DNA of 64,000 bases from Eutreptiella sp. 'Long Island Sound 2002'. Lineage: Eukaryota; Euglenozoa; Euglenophyceae; Eutreptiales; Eutreptiaceae. Positions within the stretch are counted from its first letter, which is position 1, and the number at the start of each line of letters is the position of its first letter. Position numbers and translations under genes: made by a program. This document shows positions 33,201-44,473 of the stretch, one piece after another. Under the pieces are notes generated by a model. The model had not been told where the DNA came from and did no database searches. It saw nothing but the letters and a program-made list of their open reading frames with translations. The stretch is from assembly GCA_964036045.1 (NCBI GenBank), contig OZ038378.1, forward strand, positions 23,050,441-23,114,440. Reading direction: 5' to 3'.

Positions 33201-36200
33201 TTGTGTTGGATCCATTCATTACCATCGCTTGTGTGAAGAGACATTGTGACACGTGTGCGGTGCATGGTGCATACAAATTCCAGATAAGACAACATGCACT
33301 TTGTACTTCATGCAGCGACTACTTTGGGCACTACTTTGGGCCCAAGGCAAGGGTAAACAACAAAGAAAAATTACATTGGGCCCAAGGGGCCTAGTGTGTG
33401 TGCACAACACTTCATTTTGGTCGATTTTAAGGGCCGATTTCCGGTAGGGTCCGGGGGGGTACGGCTGGGGGGGGGGGGGGGGGGGGGCGGCCTGTGCCGT
33501 GCAGTGTTGTGCCGTGCCGTGCCGTGCCGCTAGGGGGGGGGGGAGGGGGCGCCCAAGGGGTTGTGCCACGGAGGCCGTAGTGCACCCTGGTGGTCTAGTA
33601 GTTGAACCCCGGAATGCACTATGAAACATGAACCAACATTCCCACATGTCCAACGTGGCAATTCTATGCGACGGGGAAACCCCCAGATCAAATGTTACCA
33701 ACCCGAAATTTTTGTTGGTATAGTGACCGTTGTGTTTATTGCGCTTGCAATGGAGTGAATGCTTGCAAAACATGCAATTTTGGTGATAAATGGAGCTTAC
33801 CCAGCCACGGAGGGGGGGGGCTGTCTGCTGTGTCGTGTCACGAGTGTGGTTGTTATGTCGTGTCACGTGCCTCGTTGTCATTTCGTGTCACGTGCCTAAT
33901 GGTTCGTGTAGGATGGGTGGCACTTGTCTCACCTGTGCCACTTGTGTCATGACACGGGGGGGGGGGGGGGCTCATTGGAACGTGTGTCCTCACAGTGTCA
34001 TGACATGGGTACGCTCCAATGATGCGCATCCGGTTTGTTTGTGCAATGCGCGTCATTCCTAATTACCACCCCGAAAGACGTGCATGCTTTTCATCGAGAA
34101 GTAACAAAGTTGCAAAGAAATGGGGAATCGGGTGTTTCACCGTGTGGGAGCTTGCTTGACGTCACGGCTTGTGTTTCGCGCAGGCCTTTTATGCTCTCGT
34201 GGATGCGCAAAAGCAGTTAATGTCTTACATCCTGAACAATGTGCGTGGCCGTATTCCAAACTACGAGATCGACGAGGTGTGAAGGGCTTGCTAGTGTTGT
34301 CGGACCTAATGGTTTGTGACATTTCGCGTCATTCCCACGGGGAAATCTCATTTGGCATATCCTTTGTGTTGAAAGTGGCCAACGTTTGTTTCCGGTCTGA
34401 ATTTTCGATCGTTCTTTTTTCCTTTTTAGCATTGAGTGTATATAAAGTGTGGTTTTGTCCATTTGACGATGAGGCAATACGCATTGGGATGCTCCAATAA
34501 TCCGAGGGACCGCATCCTGTAATGTTGGTTCAATACAACCTCATTTCTCTCCTTTGACTCTTGTTTGTGTCAACTCTATTCCATTGCCGAAGGGGTGGGA
34601 AAAGTGAGTTTTTTTTGCCCTTCTGATAGGGCATATTGTGAAAATCCTCCACTCAATAACTATTGAGACACGGTTCCCCGAGTAAAGGATTACACACGCT
34701 TTGCTATCTGCAGTTGTTTACGGCCAAGGACGAAATTGCGGCTCACGTCAAGAACGATTTGGAGATGGAGTTCAATCAATTTGGATTCAGCATCATTCAG
34801 ACTTTGATCACTGGTGTGCGCAATGGATAGTTGACCGTTGCAGCACAGATGGATGTGCAGATTTCGTGAGCCAAGCGCGTGTGACGTTGCGTGCGGCTCA
34901 TGTGCCGTTAATGTTCATTCAAGTGCAAGTAGAACCGAACAACCAGTCAAGAGCAGTGGTTGTTGCGCGTGTGCGTGCTAATTGGCGGATCCGAGATCAG
35001 TTTGCGCAATGCGAGGCCGGGGACCCAGCACACCAAAGATAGCGGCGTGATCGTGCAAACCTAACAATTTCAAAGAGCCAATGCGATGTTCAGGAGTGGG
35101 CGTTGCGGTGGATCACCGGCGCGCTTTGTCTGCCGGACGAAATGCTCATTGATTGGCCATGATGAAGTGCCAAGAGTGTGTCCTGCACTGCTGAGCGCGT
35201 TGCACAGTTGACAACCGCATGGCCCACTGTCAGACCGCACGAAAAAAAAGAGGTCACATTTGTTTCTTCTACATTCTGTGCCAAACTGACACCAGGTTGC
35301 TATCAAGCGCTGTTTAATCTGAGCACCCAACGAACATCAGTACGCAAGAACAGACCAGTGATGGCGAAAGTGTCCGTCATTGACGCTTACTGTAAACTCC
35401 TTGCATCATCACTCGTTGCCCTTAGATATTGACCCTGCTGACACCGTAAAGAAGGCGATGAATGAGATCAACGCGGCCCGACGCATGCGTGACGCCACAA
35501 AAGATAGGGTATGCGCTGGATCGGGTCTGATCCACTGACCGAAGAAGGCCGCGCCACAGCCGCGGGTGCAATGCAATCCCTCCCTCACACGGCAAATGAA
35601 TGATCAAAAATTGGATGTACCGTGGTTCAACAGCCCCCCAGTATTTCTTGCTGGTAGTTGTGGAAAGGGATGATCAAATGGATTGCGGGGCCTGTGTCGG
35701 ATCCCGGTATGTCAGGTCCCCAGAGCCCCCTTCCCTTGGGAAGGATGGTGCGGTGATGATGGCGGTGATGGCACGGACGCTGAAGAGACGTGGGCAACAA
35801 GTGGCGGTGGGCGTTTTGAGGGGAGAAGAGGGAGCAGGAGGAAGGGGGCATTGGAGCAGATCCATTGGCTGATGGTGGGAATTACGGGTGACCTGGGATG
35901 TGGGGGGGGTCGCGAGGCCGGAAGGGGGGGGGGGGGCTCTGCGCACTGCGAACTTTCTGCGGAAGGGGATTCCGTTGGTGATGAGTTTCGGCGGACGCTG
36001 TTGCTGATTCGGCGTGACTGTTTCTCCGTTGTGAATGAATCGATGTGAGTCCTGGTGGCTTTGGAGACAAAAGGATCGTGGTTTCTGTTTCCCCAGTTTT
36101 GCAGGTTAGCTGCTGTGCGCGCTTGGCTGCGTGCGGTTTGCCACCCACCACAATCCAAGTACACAGCAAACACAATCTAAAACAAGCAAGCCCGGTCTCG

Positions 36201-38043
36201 GCCCCACTACATTTGGTGCCCAATTCAAATTGGGACCCAAACTAGTACACTCCATACAACGGCTGCACCTTGGACAATGCGTACCTTGACCATGTGAGGA
36301 TGCTTGCTGCGCAGGCTACTGTATCAAGAATTTCGTCCCTGCCTCAAGGCTGATCCCTACACTGGGCAGCTTCATCCCGCCCCATGCTGCGTTTCACGCA
36401 CAGGCGGAGGCCGACCGGATTCAGAAGGTGAAGGCTGCCGAAGCTGATTCCGAGAGCAAGCGTCTTTCTGGGGTCGGTATCGCCGAGCAGCGCAAGGCTG
36501 TCGTGACGGGGCTACACGACTCCATCGTAACGTTTTCGAATGCTGGGGACGTGTCGCACCAGGAGGTCTGATGCGCGGATGCACTCGGCGTCATTTGCTT
36601 TTAAGTATCAGAATTTGTCTGCCCCAGTGATAAGCTACATAAGCTCAGCACAAGCATTTATCAAAGGTGGATTCAAGTGGCACCTTTCGTTTTTCAAATG
36701 GGGTGTGTGTGTGCACCAATGTTACAAGCTCCACATGTGAATTGTAGGGTGTTGCTCGGTGGTCACCTCCGGCACACGTGGCCCCCCTTTGTCCCGTCGG
36801 TCCTGGCTCAAGCCGTACGGTCGCACATAAATTCTCGGGTTCAGTCAGACATGCATGTTCTTCGTTCTGCACGTGACCTTCCAAGTGCCTGGGGACAAAG
36901 TAGATGCCCAGTCCCCTGCATGCCCCCCAAAATTTCAATTGGGACGTAACCAATCACGGCAGGTGTGGTGAGATATGAGCTCGGTCGAGAAAAATCGGCC
37001 CAGGGGCCAAATCCCCCCGCAGTGTTCTGCCACGGCAGAGTGTTTGCACTCCACACTGTTGCCGTGTGTTTAATTAATGTGTTGGTGCCACGACCCGCCA
37101 CCCTCGAGAAACAGAACAGTGGACCAACACAGCGGGCACGTACCTCACCCATGCAGGACATTCCCTTCCGGCTGGGCACTGTGCTATGTTATGTGGGAGC
37201 CTCCGCTGTCCGGCGAGCGTGTGCCACACTGGCCTGTCACAAACCCCAACATTAGGAGTGCGCCAATAAAGGGTGAACATGGAGGGGTGGGACAAACCCC
37301 TCAGATGTTGCTGCTCTGCTGGCAGCGGCGTCAATCGACTTCTCGCCACTCACCAAGATCCACCACCCCGGAGAGTGTGCGAAGACCTCTGGATCAGGAG
37401 GGGCAGGCGAGGACCAAGGGGGAAAGGTATCCCGCCTCAGAATGCAAATTGGGAACAAGAGGCCAAAGGAAGCAAGCGGGGGGAAGATTTTGTGTGATGC
37501 ATTACCAGGGGAGACCTAGCCAACCTTTGGGGGTGTGCCATGAAGGCCGAGCAAGTGTGCTGGTTGGTATTTCCAGTTGTACACATTGATTTGGGTGTTT
37601 AGAAATAATTGTTTACATTGCTTTTCCCGTGCCACTGGGGGAAAGTATTTTCAATCGGTGAGAGTGGGACAGATGTCCCTCTGCTCACAGGTGCTGCTTC
37701 CGCCCCTGGGCGTCCCTCCCACGCCCCCCCCCGCCCCACACGCAAGAAATGGCACTGGACACCGGTTGTACCACGATCGCCTGTGGAGGAAAACAAGACG
37801 ATTGGGTCCTGCCCGCTGGAAACATCCCATCCTCAGGTCATGCAGTTGCTGTTGATGAATCAGTATTTTGATACTTTGAAGGACATGACCGCGCACTCCG
37901 AGCGCAGCACAATGTTTGTGCCCCACAGCCCCAACGCCGTAGAGAATTTGTCCAAACAGCTCCACAGCTGCTTGCAGGTATTTGACGGGCATGTTGTCGT
38001 GCGCACGCTGTGGGATCGGTCGATGCGTTTCTTGCGGTGTTGA
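30061..38043 (+). CDS. HIR-type SPFH/band-7 (prohibitin-domain) protein
   Basis: A membrane-associated scaffold protein of the hypersensitive-induced-response group; plant members sit at the plasma membrane, form oligomers and take part in defence and ion-channel control. Seven exons join in phase: 30,061-30,204, 31,226-31,324, 34,184-34,276, 34,714-34,813, 35,426-35,508, 36,404-36,565 and 37,837-37,977 or on to a stop at 38,043. All introns are GT-AG. The product is 274 residues, or 295 if the last exon reads through; plant HIRs are about 285-290. Landmarks: N-terminal MACC with two cysteines that could be acylated; SLVGTVSLRV (about 40-47); IETKTKDNVF (54-63), the hallmark of the class; an SPFH core; KKAMNEINAARRMRDATKDR (about 154-173); the coiled KAAEADSESKRLSG region; NQYFDTLKDM near the C-terminus. 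No frameshift or missing exon is visible, so it looks functional. The residue identity to plant HIR is moderate, so an algal or protist orthologue is likely. Introns 2, 6 and others hold microsatellites and dispersed repeats. Confidence 0.9.
31226..31324 (+). CDS. HIR exon 2 (ETKTKDNVF hallmark)
   Basis: 33 codons between TTTTAG and GTGTGG; phase 0/0. Confidence 0.92.
32340..32800. repeat. CCGCC/GTGCCGTGCC-rich tract in HIR intron 2
   Basis: Low-complexity GC-rich DNA with GCCACCGCGG, a 12-base G run at about 32,439 and GTGCCGTGCC-like tracts; no exon here. Confidence 0.5.
33066..33176. repeat. (GTTGT)n pentanucleotide microsatellite
   Basis: About 20 uninterrupted or nearly uninterrupted GTTGT units in HIR intron 2. 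It explains the Cys/Val and Asn/Thr/Gln ORFs on the two strands, which are not genes. Confidence 0.95.
33455..33555. repeat. Poly-G tracts with GTGCCGTGCC repeat
   Basis: A G run longer than 20 bases near 33,466-33,487 and a second one near 33,534-33,544, with a (GTGCC)n-like stretch between. Confidence 0.85.
34184..34276 (+). CDS. HIR exon 3
   Basis: 31 codons (AFYALVDAQKQLMSYILNNV at the start) between GCGCAG and GTGTGA; phase 0/0. Confidence 0.9.
34714..34813 (+). CDS. HIR exon 4
   Basis: Starts after CTGCAG; encodes KDEIAAHVKNDLEMEFNQFG and IIQTLIT; ends in phase 1 at ACTG/GTGTGC. Confidence 0.9.
35426..35508 (+). CDS. HIR exon 5
   Basis: After CCCTTAG; completes the split Asp codon and reads DIDPADTVKKAMNEINAARR; ends AGG/GTATGC, phase 0. 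Confidence 0.9.
36404..36565 (+). CDS. HIR exon 6
   Basis: 54 codons (AEADRIQKVKAAEADSESKR at the start) between CACAG and GTCTGA; aligns to plant HIR across this junction without a gap. Confidence 0.9.
37270..37370. repeat. Dispersed repeat shared with 20.60-20.72 kb
   Basis: Matches the earlier copy through AGATGTTGCTGCTCT and ACTTCTCGCCACTCAC. Lies in HIR intron 6. Confidence 0.6.
37837..38043 (+). CDS. HIR exon 7 (C-terminus)
   Basis: After CCTCAG: VMQLLLMNQYFDTLKDM, then FVPHSPNAVENLSKQLHSCL. The family ends soon after this; the frame stops at 38,043, or a CAG/GTATTT donor at 37,977 leads to a short last exon not found. Confidence 0.82.
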   Translation, partial: VMQLLLMNQYFDTLKDMTAHSERSTMFVPHSPNAVENLSKQLHSCLQVFDGHVVVRTLWDRSMRFLRC

Positions 38044-38502
38044 GGGTGGGCGCGACCATAGTTGAGCGCACACCAGCGTACATGGCAGGCTCATCGCGTT
38101 TACAACCCTCCCTCCTCCCTCCTGCGGTTTGGTCGCCGTTTGAGAGACACGGCGACGCCGTACAAAAATGAAGTAACAGTATTGACTCGCAGGGGCATGC
38201 GTACCGGCAACACCGGAGGCCGCCCTGAAAAACTGAAACAGAACCCAAGGAAAAGCGTGAAAAGTTTTACCAACATGGTCGCTGTCACTGCCACTGCCAC
38301 TCTTGCTGTCGTTTCCAATCCTGTACATTCACTCTCTACTCTTCTCAACCCCATACAAGTTCGGACTCCGTCCTGACGATCATCGCCCTGACGGTCACCG
38401 CTGCTCCCACTTTATCCAACATCCATTGGTCATTGTGGGATCAGCTCCGACTGGCTCCAAGGTTAGGTAAAACAATTTCCTTGCGACACCACGTTCCATC
38501 AG

Positions 38503-38799
38503 GACCGAGACCTGCTGCCACCACAGCTTTTTGAATTCCCGGACGCCTTCAAATGTCACACCACACAAGCCGACTTCATCCCCCTGGCTGTCGCATATTT
38601 CTTGGAGGACGCAGCATTTAGCACCAAGCCTTCATCACAAATATTCAAGATGGAGCAAATCAATAATCAGCGATGGGCCGCTGTATCCAACACTCAACGT
38701 AGTTTGTCCAGCATTTTTTCAGATTTGTTTTTCACTTGTCGATATTCTGCCAAGCAGTACTCCCTCCAGCACTGGACACCATTCAATATTCAGGATTGA
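38503..38799 (+). CDS. Uncharacterised exon-like ORF downstream of HIR
   Basis: Starts after a pyrimidine-rich TTCCATCAG acceptor and ends in a stop. About 98 codons; the middle (ADFIPLAVAYFLEDAAFSTK and KMEQINNQRWAAVSNTQRSL) looks like real protein. No family recognised. Could be the last exon of a small gene or part of a mobile element. Confidence 0.35.
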   Translation, partial: DRDLLPPQLFEFPDAFKCHTTQADFIPLAVAYFLEDAAFSTKPSSQIFKMEQINNQRWAAVSNTQRSLSSIFSDLFFTCRYSAKQYSLQHWTPFNIQD

Positions 38800-39900
38800 A
38801 TATTGGTATTCATCCTTGCAGGGTCCCGTATCCACCATTGGGCATCAGCCTGCAACGTTCATCATGCCGCATCCATCCTGCAACAAGCTGCATTCTGAAT
38901 TCTTCTTCACACAGGGGACACAAGGCACCAAGAAAATCGCTTGAAGCATGCAATTTTGCACTGGGACGTTCACCTGCGGCTTAGTCTGTCTCGTCTTGTA
39001 AAAATTTGGCGGCAGCTTCAGAGGATCGCTCAGTATTCCGCTCAGTACCACGATTCTGCCGGATCTCAGACCTTTTTGATTTCCGGCGTCATGCATGTAC
39101 GGCCTCGTGCAGTGCAATGCATTGTTTTGCCCCATACAGAGCCGCACAAGTCACACTGTGGCTTGGCCTCTGCTGTCCACTTGTTCAATATTGCTCCATT
39201 GTATGCCGGTTCCTGGTTTCATTCTCCGTTCTTCGTGCTGCGTGTGTGGGAACGCGCCACAAATAAAAAGGCATGGGGTCTCTGCTCTGGGGGTTGGGCA
39301 AGGCAGCAGAAAGGGGGAGAGAGGCGCAGACAAGTGCACCATTCAGCGGATGTGGTCCCAACACTTCTGCACGTGGTGCACCGTTGAAAAATAAGCAGTG
39401 TTTTTTTTTTTTGAGGAGTCGCGTGCCTTCTTTGGCGTCCCCCTGACGGTGTACATGCGTAACAAACTACTGGGACCTGAGGGTCCTGCCATGGGAGTCT
39501 CCCACACAGGACACTGTCAGTGTTGTTAGCCAGTCAGTCACTGTCTCTGTTGTCCATCAGCAACAGTAGCGCCGCCGTGAGTGACGTGCCGCAGTGAATG
39601 ATGTGCCGGTCCAAGTTGCTGTTGCCATGCAGCACAGTCTACAGGTGGGGGGCATTGCAATGTATGTATTGCGTGAATTGCTGCAAGGTGCCGGACCCAT
39701 TTATTGGAGACAGGGTTGAAGCTGGTCCAAGACCAAGCACCAGGCAACAGGCTCTGAGTGTATCCCAGGCTGCACAGCTGGTTCAGCACAACCATGTGGA
39801 GGTGATCATGTGGATGGAAGCAGGATGCCTGCAGGAGGGCGCATGCATTGCCAGATTCATTCAATGTGTTTGTACGCACGATCTTTCTGCATGTGAATAT
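38800..39900. other. No gene recognised
   Basis: Short ORFs on both strands and one T run at about 39,400. Nothing with splice support. Confidence 0.35.
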
Positions 39901-39905
39901 GTGTT

Positions 39906-39936
39906 TGCGTGTGTGTGTGTGTGTCTGTGCGTATGT
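39906..39936. repeat. (GT)n microsatellite
   Basis: Short GTGTGT tract inside a longer T/G-rich stretch. Confidence 0.6.
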
Positions 39937-40269
39937 TTGATCATGACGCTTTTGTGATTGGGCCTGAAAAGTTGTTACGACCAGTGCCTGCCTGCCTGTC
40001 TTGGGTATCCACAGTGGGTTGGTTCATTTGATCTCCCACGCAGCGTGTGTGTTTGTCCGGATGCGTGCGCGTGTGTGTCCCGTCTATGACGCCATCTATA
40101 CCTCTGCTATCTATAACCCCCCTCCCTATCTCCCTCGCTCTCTTTCTCCTCCCTCTTTCTGCGCACGCATGCGCGTGGCCGCAGGCAGGGGGGCGCATTC
40201 GTCATGTTGCGTGCGTGTAGGGTGTAGGCACAGGATGATGTTTGCTTAACAGAGGATTCTGTAGGTTTG

Positions 40270-40312
40270 TCTCTGTCTGACTCTGTCTGTCTGTCTGTCT
40301 GTCTGTTTGTGT
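40270..40312. repeat. (CTGT)n microsatellite
   Basis: Four to five CTGT units flanked by related TCTGACTCTG sequence. Confidence 0.75.
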
Positions 40313-41325
40313 GGATGTTTGCGTCCACAATTTGACGCGTTTTTTGTTCCGCTATTGCAGCCTGACAGGACATCTTTGAGGCATGCAGCTTACTCTTTCG
40401 CTGTCTGTCTGCATGCATTATTGTCTTGTGTGTTTTGGGGGGGAGGTGCAGAGGCCATGCATATTTTGTGGTGCGCTGTGTGACTGTGTGTGTTCTGTGC
40501 CACTGCTGTGGTGTGCAAATGTAATATTATGACCGATTGGCTCGGGTTTGTAGCAATGTTACTGATGGCAGATGCCCAGAGAATGTAATTTGCATGTGCA
40601 ACAAATCCCTCTGTCTTGGGCTCTGTCCATACTTTACTCTGCAAGGTTTCAAGGTGTGGCGTTTGGTGTCCTGTGGTGTATTTTAGTCGAAAAAGTGCTC
40701 ATTGGAGCCAGTATTTACTTCAACAATCTCACTTCGTTATGTCTGGAACAAGAACCACGTGCTCTGCGCAACCCACTCACATACATACACCACATGCAAA
40801 ATCTTTGTGACTGTTCCGACGTAGTCCCCTCCACAGACCCTGGGCAGGCCCCAGGCAGACCGTTTCCAAACCATATGTAAGGACCGACCTGATTCCCATT
40901 GGGAGCCATGGTTGGCCATCGGGAGTGAATCCCACCCCTATCCTCAGGGCATGCTCACCCCATCTTTTATCTTCATGTATGTGCAGACAATGGGCCGCAG
41001 TCAACGCGTGGTGTCGGCGTTTGCCGGGCTGCATGTACAACAGGTTCAGGGCAGGTCTGCAGCTGGTGCCAGTTACGTTTGTCAACATTTGTATTGCAAT
41101 GTTTGTGTTGCGTTGTGGCGGCAGGTAGAATGTTGTTTGATTTCTGGTTGACCGCAGTGCGGTGTATAGTTATGCAGCTCATGTTGTGGTGTAGTTGTAG
41201 GCCTATGTTTCCTGCTGCAATTCGCCACTGCCTGCCTCTACCCAAGAAAACGTGTGGTGTGATTTGTCAGTCATTTTTGCTAATCTGAGCACGGCTGGGG
41301 GGCGATGGAGATCGGAATTGTGTAA

Positions 41326-41541
41326 TTGCTTTCATTGTTCATAGATCTGTGGCAGATTTTGCGTCCAGTGCGTGCAGTGAGGTTGCTGCACTGCATCTGG
41401 GATGAGCACGTATTTTTAGATGAAACCCCCACCAGCTGCATGCAAGACACACTTTGCAGGTGGTTTGTGGATGGAACTGGCCAGTCGTTCAATGATTTCT
41501 TTCGGGCGCCTCTGTTTGTTCTTGATATGATGCATATCTAA
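41326..41541 (+). CDS. Uncharacterised ORF, possible exon
   Basis: An open frame with balanced composition (IWDEHVFLDETPTSCMQDTL, then GTGQSFNDFFRAPLFVLDMM). A TTCATAG acceptor lies inside near 41,343. No family recognised; low support. Confidence 0.22.
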   Translation: MLSLFIDLWQILRPVRAVRLLHCIWDEHVFLDETPTSCMQDTLCRWFVDGTGQSFNDFFRAPLFVLDMMHI

Positions 41542-42045
41542 GGAGGGCTGCAGAGGGTTGCAGAAAGGTGAAGGTGATAGAGCATGCAAGGATTGTTAGT
41601 GTTTCATATTCACTGTGCAACAGTTAATGTCGAATGTTCCCCATGTTTTTACTGCAGTTTTGGGTTGGACTCCCAGGACCCACCCCTCCCCCCCCCCCAC
41701 CCCGCAATGTGCTGCCCAGGCCACACAGCAGGGCATTGATACAGGAAACACCCACCGCACACTGCATGGGCAGTAAATCCCTGAAACAATTGGCGAAATG
41801 CCTGAACATGCGGTGCACCACTGATGGGTAACACTTGGTGATCCAGAACCCTCTGGCCCTGTGTTACATTCCCCACATCAGTGCTGGTGAGCACCCTCCA
41901 AACTTCACTGTCTTGGAAACGTTTTTGTGTGAAGCATGGCCGGTGTCGGTGTAGGAGGGACACCAAGGGGCAGAGGCACTTATGAGCAGAGGGACAACTG
42001 CCCCACTCTCATGCAGTGAAAATATTTTTATATGCACGAAGTCGC

Positions 42046-42142
42046 CCCCCCTTGCCCCCACACCCCCTACCTCCGCCCCCCCCCTACCCCCCGGGGGAGG
42101 TGGGGGTGTGGGGGTGGGGAAGTAGGGGGGTAGGTAGGTACG
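42046..42142. repeat. C-rich/G-rich palindrome
   Basis: CCCCACACCCCCTACC followed by its approximate complement (GGTGGGGGTGTGGGG); a hairpin with arms of about 40 bases. Confidence 0.7.
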
Positions 42143-42377
42143 TCTACCCGTACACCACACCAAGGGGGCCTGTAGTGTGTAGATACAGTCTGCTACAAGT
42201 AGACGCGGTCTGCTAATTGTAGACGCTGTCGGCATGTCGTTGATGTGAAGTGACAATATTTGGGAAGAGGGCCGAAGGCCCCCTTCCAAAAAACGGGCCG
42301 CTCACGTCGTTTACCTGTGCACCCATGAACATCTATAAGGTGCGCCAACCTGTGAGGCGCGGAGCGCCGAACTGGCC

Positions 42378-42550
42378 CCGAGGTAGGGGGAGGTGGGGGG
42401 GGGGGGGGCGAGGTACGGGGGGTATGGGTGGAGGTCGGGGGGTTGGCCTCCCCCCCCTACCACCCATACCCCCCCAACCCCTCCCACCCTCCAAACCTAC
42501 CCCCCCATCCCCATCCCCCCCTTTACCCCCGAGGTAAAGGGGGGGGGGGC
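42378..42550. repeat. Larger G-rich/C-rich palindrome
   Basis: GGTACGGGGGGTATGGGTGG on one side and CCACCCATACCCCCCC on the other, plus GAGGTAGGGGG and TTTACCCCCGAGG arms. It directly precedes the family B1 element. Confidence 0.7.
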
Positions 42551-42584
42551 GACTTCGTGCGATACCTGTTTTCCCCGGCTGTTA

Positions 42585-43328
42585 GGGGGGAACGTTAGCG
42601 CGCCGGGCGCGCGCCGGGCATCTTTTGTGACCCGTGCCCTACCGGTGGACTGTTGCCGTTGATATGTTGGGCAACATTATATGGATTTGCCCCTTGGCCC
42701 CCGGGACATCAGCAGATGTTTTGATTTGGGATGGGTATGGACCTTCTCGTACCCGAGGTGATTTCTTTGATTTCGAAGTTGGGGGCCATGATGGTGCTTA
42801 TAAGGGCCGGATTCATGTCATTGTGCCATTCATTGTTACAATGACGTGCACGGGTTGTATAGGGCACGCATTGAGCAGCCGTTTCCTCGGTTGTGGCACG
42901 CAAGATGAGGCAGAGGATGAGGCAGAAGTGTGTGTGTTGTGTTGCCAGAACGCTCCACCGTCGCAGTTTGTGATGAGTGTAAGGAGCACTATTGTACTGA
43001 ATGTATTGACACCCACACTTGTGGGACCAATGTTATGATGCAGCTCTACTGTTCGCGATACCTCAATAGCGCCTATCGCTTCTACCGGAGATCGATGCGG
43101 TTGTGCTATCCTAACCCCCCATTCTCCCAACTTGCTAAGGTGTTGACCAAGATCGCCCTTAAAGGAGCGAGAGTGGTGCTGTGTACCCTAGTTTGCAACT
43201 TTCTTGAGCTGGGGCAGTTTGGGTCACCTAGTTCTAAGGGTGTTTCCAAGGGGTGTGCTTGGGGGCTCTTCGGGGGGAACATGGTCTAAAAGTAGCGCGC
43301 CGGGCGCGCGCCGGGCAAACATTCCCCC
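42585..43328 (+). mobile_element. Family B1: short DDE element with terminal repeats
   Basis: A deletion derivative of the 52-kb family B transposon. The left end reads GGGGGGAACGTTAGCGCG, and the right end complemented reads GGGGGAATGTTTGCCCGG; both are flanked by TA, a plausible short target duplication. Just inside both ends lies the near-palindrome GCGCGCCGGGCGCGCGCCGG. Coding remnants: LGNIIWICPLAPGTSADVLI, the HDGAYKGRI segment and the Cys-rich end CDECKEHYCTECIDTHTCG. Relative to B2 it lacks about 42 bp after VPFI and the whole intron region, so it cannot make an active transposase. Confidence 0.7.
42640..43045 (+). pseudogene. Deleted DDE transposase in family B1
   Basis: In-frame remains of the second catalytic Asp region (PGTSADVLIW) and of FEVGGHDGAYKGRI, followed by deletions and a frame change before the Cys-rich C-terminus. 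Confidence 0.65.
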
Positions 43329-43360
43329 TAGGTAGCCCGACAGGCTGCCCACTTCTTGCA

Positions 43361-43658
43361 GTTATTTGAATGTGCCCTCTCCACCCCCAAACCCAAGGGG
43401 TGGGCAACTAAGCCACCTATCCATGATTGGAGGATTCCCTCCTCAAAAGGTGAACATATATGCACACCCGGAAGTGCCAACTGGCATGCTCTTTTAGCCT
43501 TCATGGCACCCCCCGCATTTCCCTCATGTCCGTTAGTAGAGTATGTGTTGGTCTGCACCTCTCCTTGTGATTGTGTCAACAATCAATCCAACACCCCGCC
43601 TGAATTGCGTGAAAGGGTTTCGTTATGTGGAGCATGTTGTGGAGACCCAGACTATTAG
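43361..43658 (+). CDS. Uncharacterised ORF after a splice acceptor
   Basis: Follows CACTTCTTGCAG; open to 43,658, with a possible AAAAG/GTGAAC donor at about 43,449. Contains GWATKPPIHDWRIPSSK. No family recognised; sits directly right of family B1. Confidence 0.25.
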
Positions 43659-44099
43659 CCTGCATCCCACCTCCAAAAAATGTGTTGCTCTCAATCAATA
43701 ACAGCACATCAAACAAAAGACAAAGCACTGGACACCAGTTGTATTGCACATGGCCTTGGGGGTGGCCTGGGTGGCAAGGTCAAAATGCAAACAAACTTTC
43801 TTTAGGCCCCACTTTGGCTAGCAGCAATTGTGGTCAGTTTTTGTGACCCCCAAGATGTTCAAAATGATCCATGTTCTATGACAACTATTTTGAGGTGTGT
43901 AGATTAGGTCCTGCCCCGAAACGAAATTCTTGTGGAAAGAATCAGGTGCGGGGACAATGGGTCATTTCATATTGGAGATCATTTTGACTTTTGTGTGCAG
44001 GACCTATGGCTCACAGTGAACCATTCATGACCAGGCTTGATAGCCATTGCACAAGCTCCATATTGTGCAAATCCCGACCCCCTATAAATCTTGGATTGT

Positions 44100-44473
44100 G
44101 TCTTTTTTTGTCACCGGCTTGTGCCCATGGTTTGGCTAGCGGATTACCAGCAGCGCCTTTGACGCCGCCAACACCACGCCCGCAAAAGACCGCTGCCAAT
44201 TGTTCCCGCATGGCTAGGCACGGCGGCACTCCGGGATCCGCACATTTGTGACCGCTACTTTGGGTCCATGCAGCATGTTCTACGGTCCCGTTGGTCCAGC
44301 TTACCGACGATGTAGTCCGAGTGACCGATTTGATTTTGGGGGCATGGGCAGCCTGGATGCGTGCGGGAGCATACGTGCGTGAGAAGCCCATGTGGATCAA
44401 AGCAAATAAATTTGCGCCGCAACAATGGACTTTAGGATTGAAAGCGCTGACCGTTGTGGCTACGTCGTGCTAG
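44100..44473 (+). pseudogene. Decayed mobile-element coding fragment
   Basis: DPHICDRYFGSMQHVLRSRW in one frame and then, after a frame change near 44,290, DDVVRVTDLILGAWAAWMRA and KFAPQQWTLGLKALTVVA to a stop. The pieces read as one broken protein. Family unknown. Confidence 0.35.

Noticed and set aside
33024-33394. Cys/Val-rich plus-strand and Asn/Thr/Gln-rich minus-strand ORFs
   Set aside because: Produced by the (GTTGT)n microsatellite in an HIR intron.
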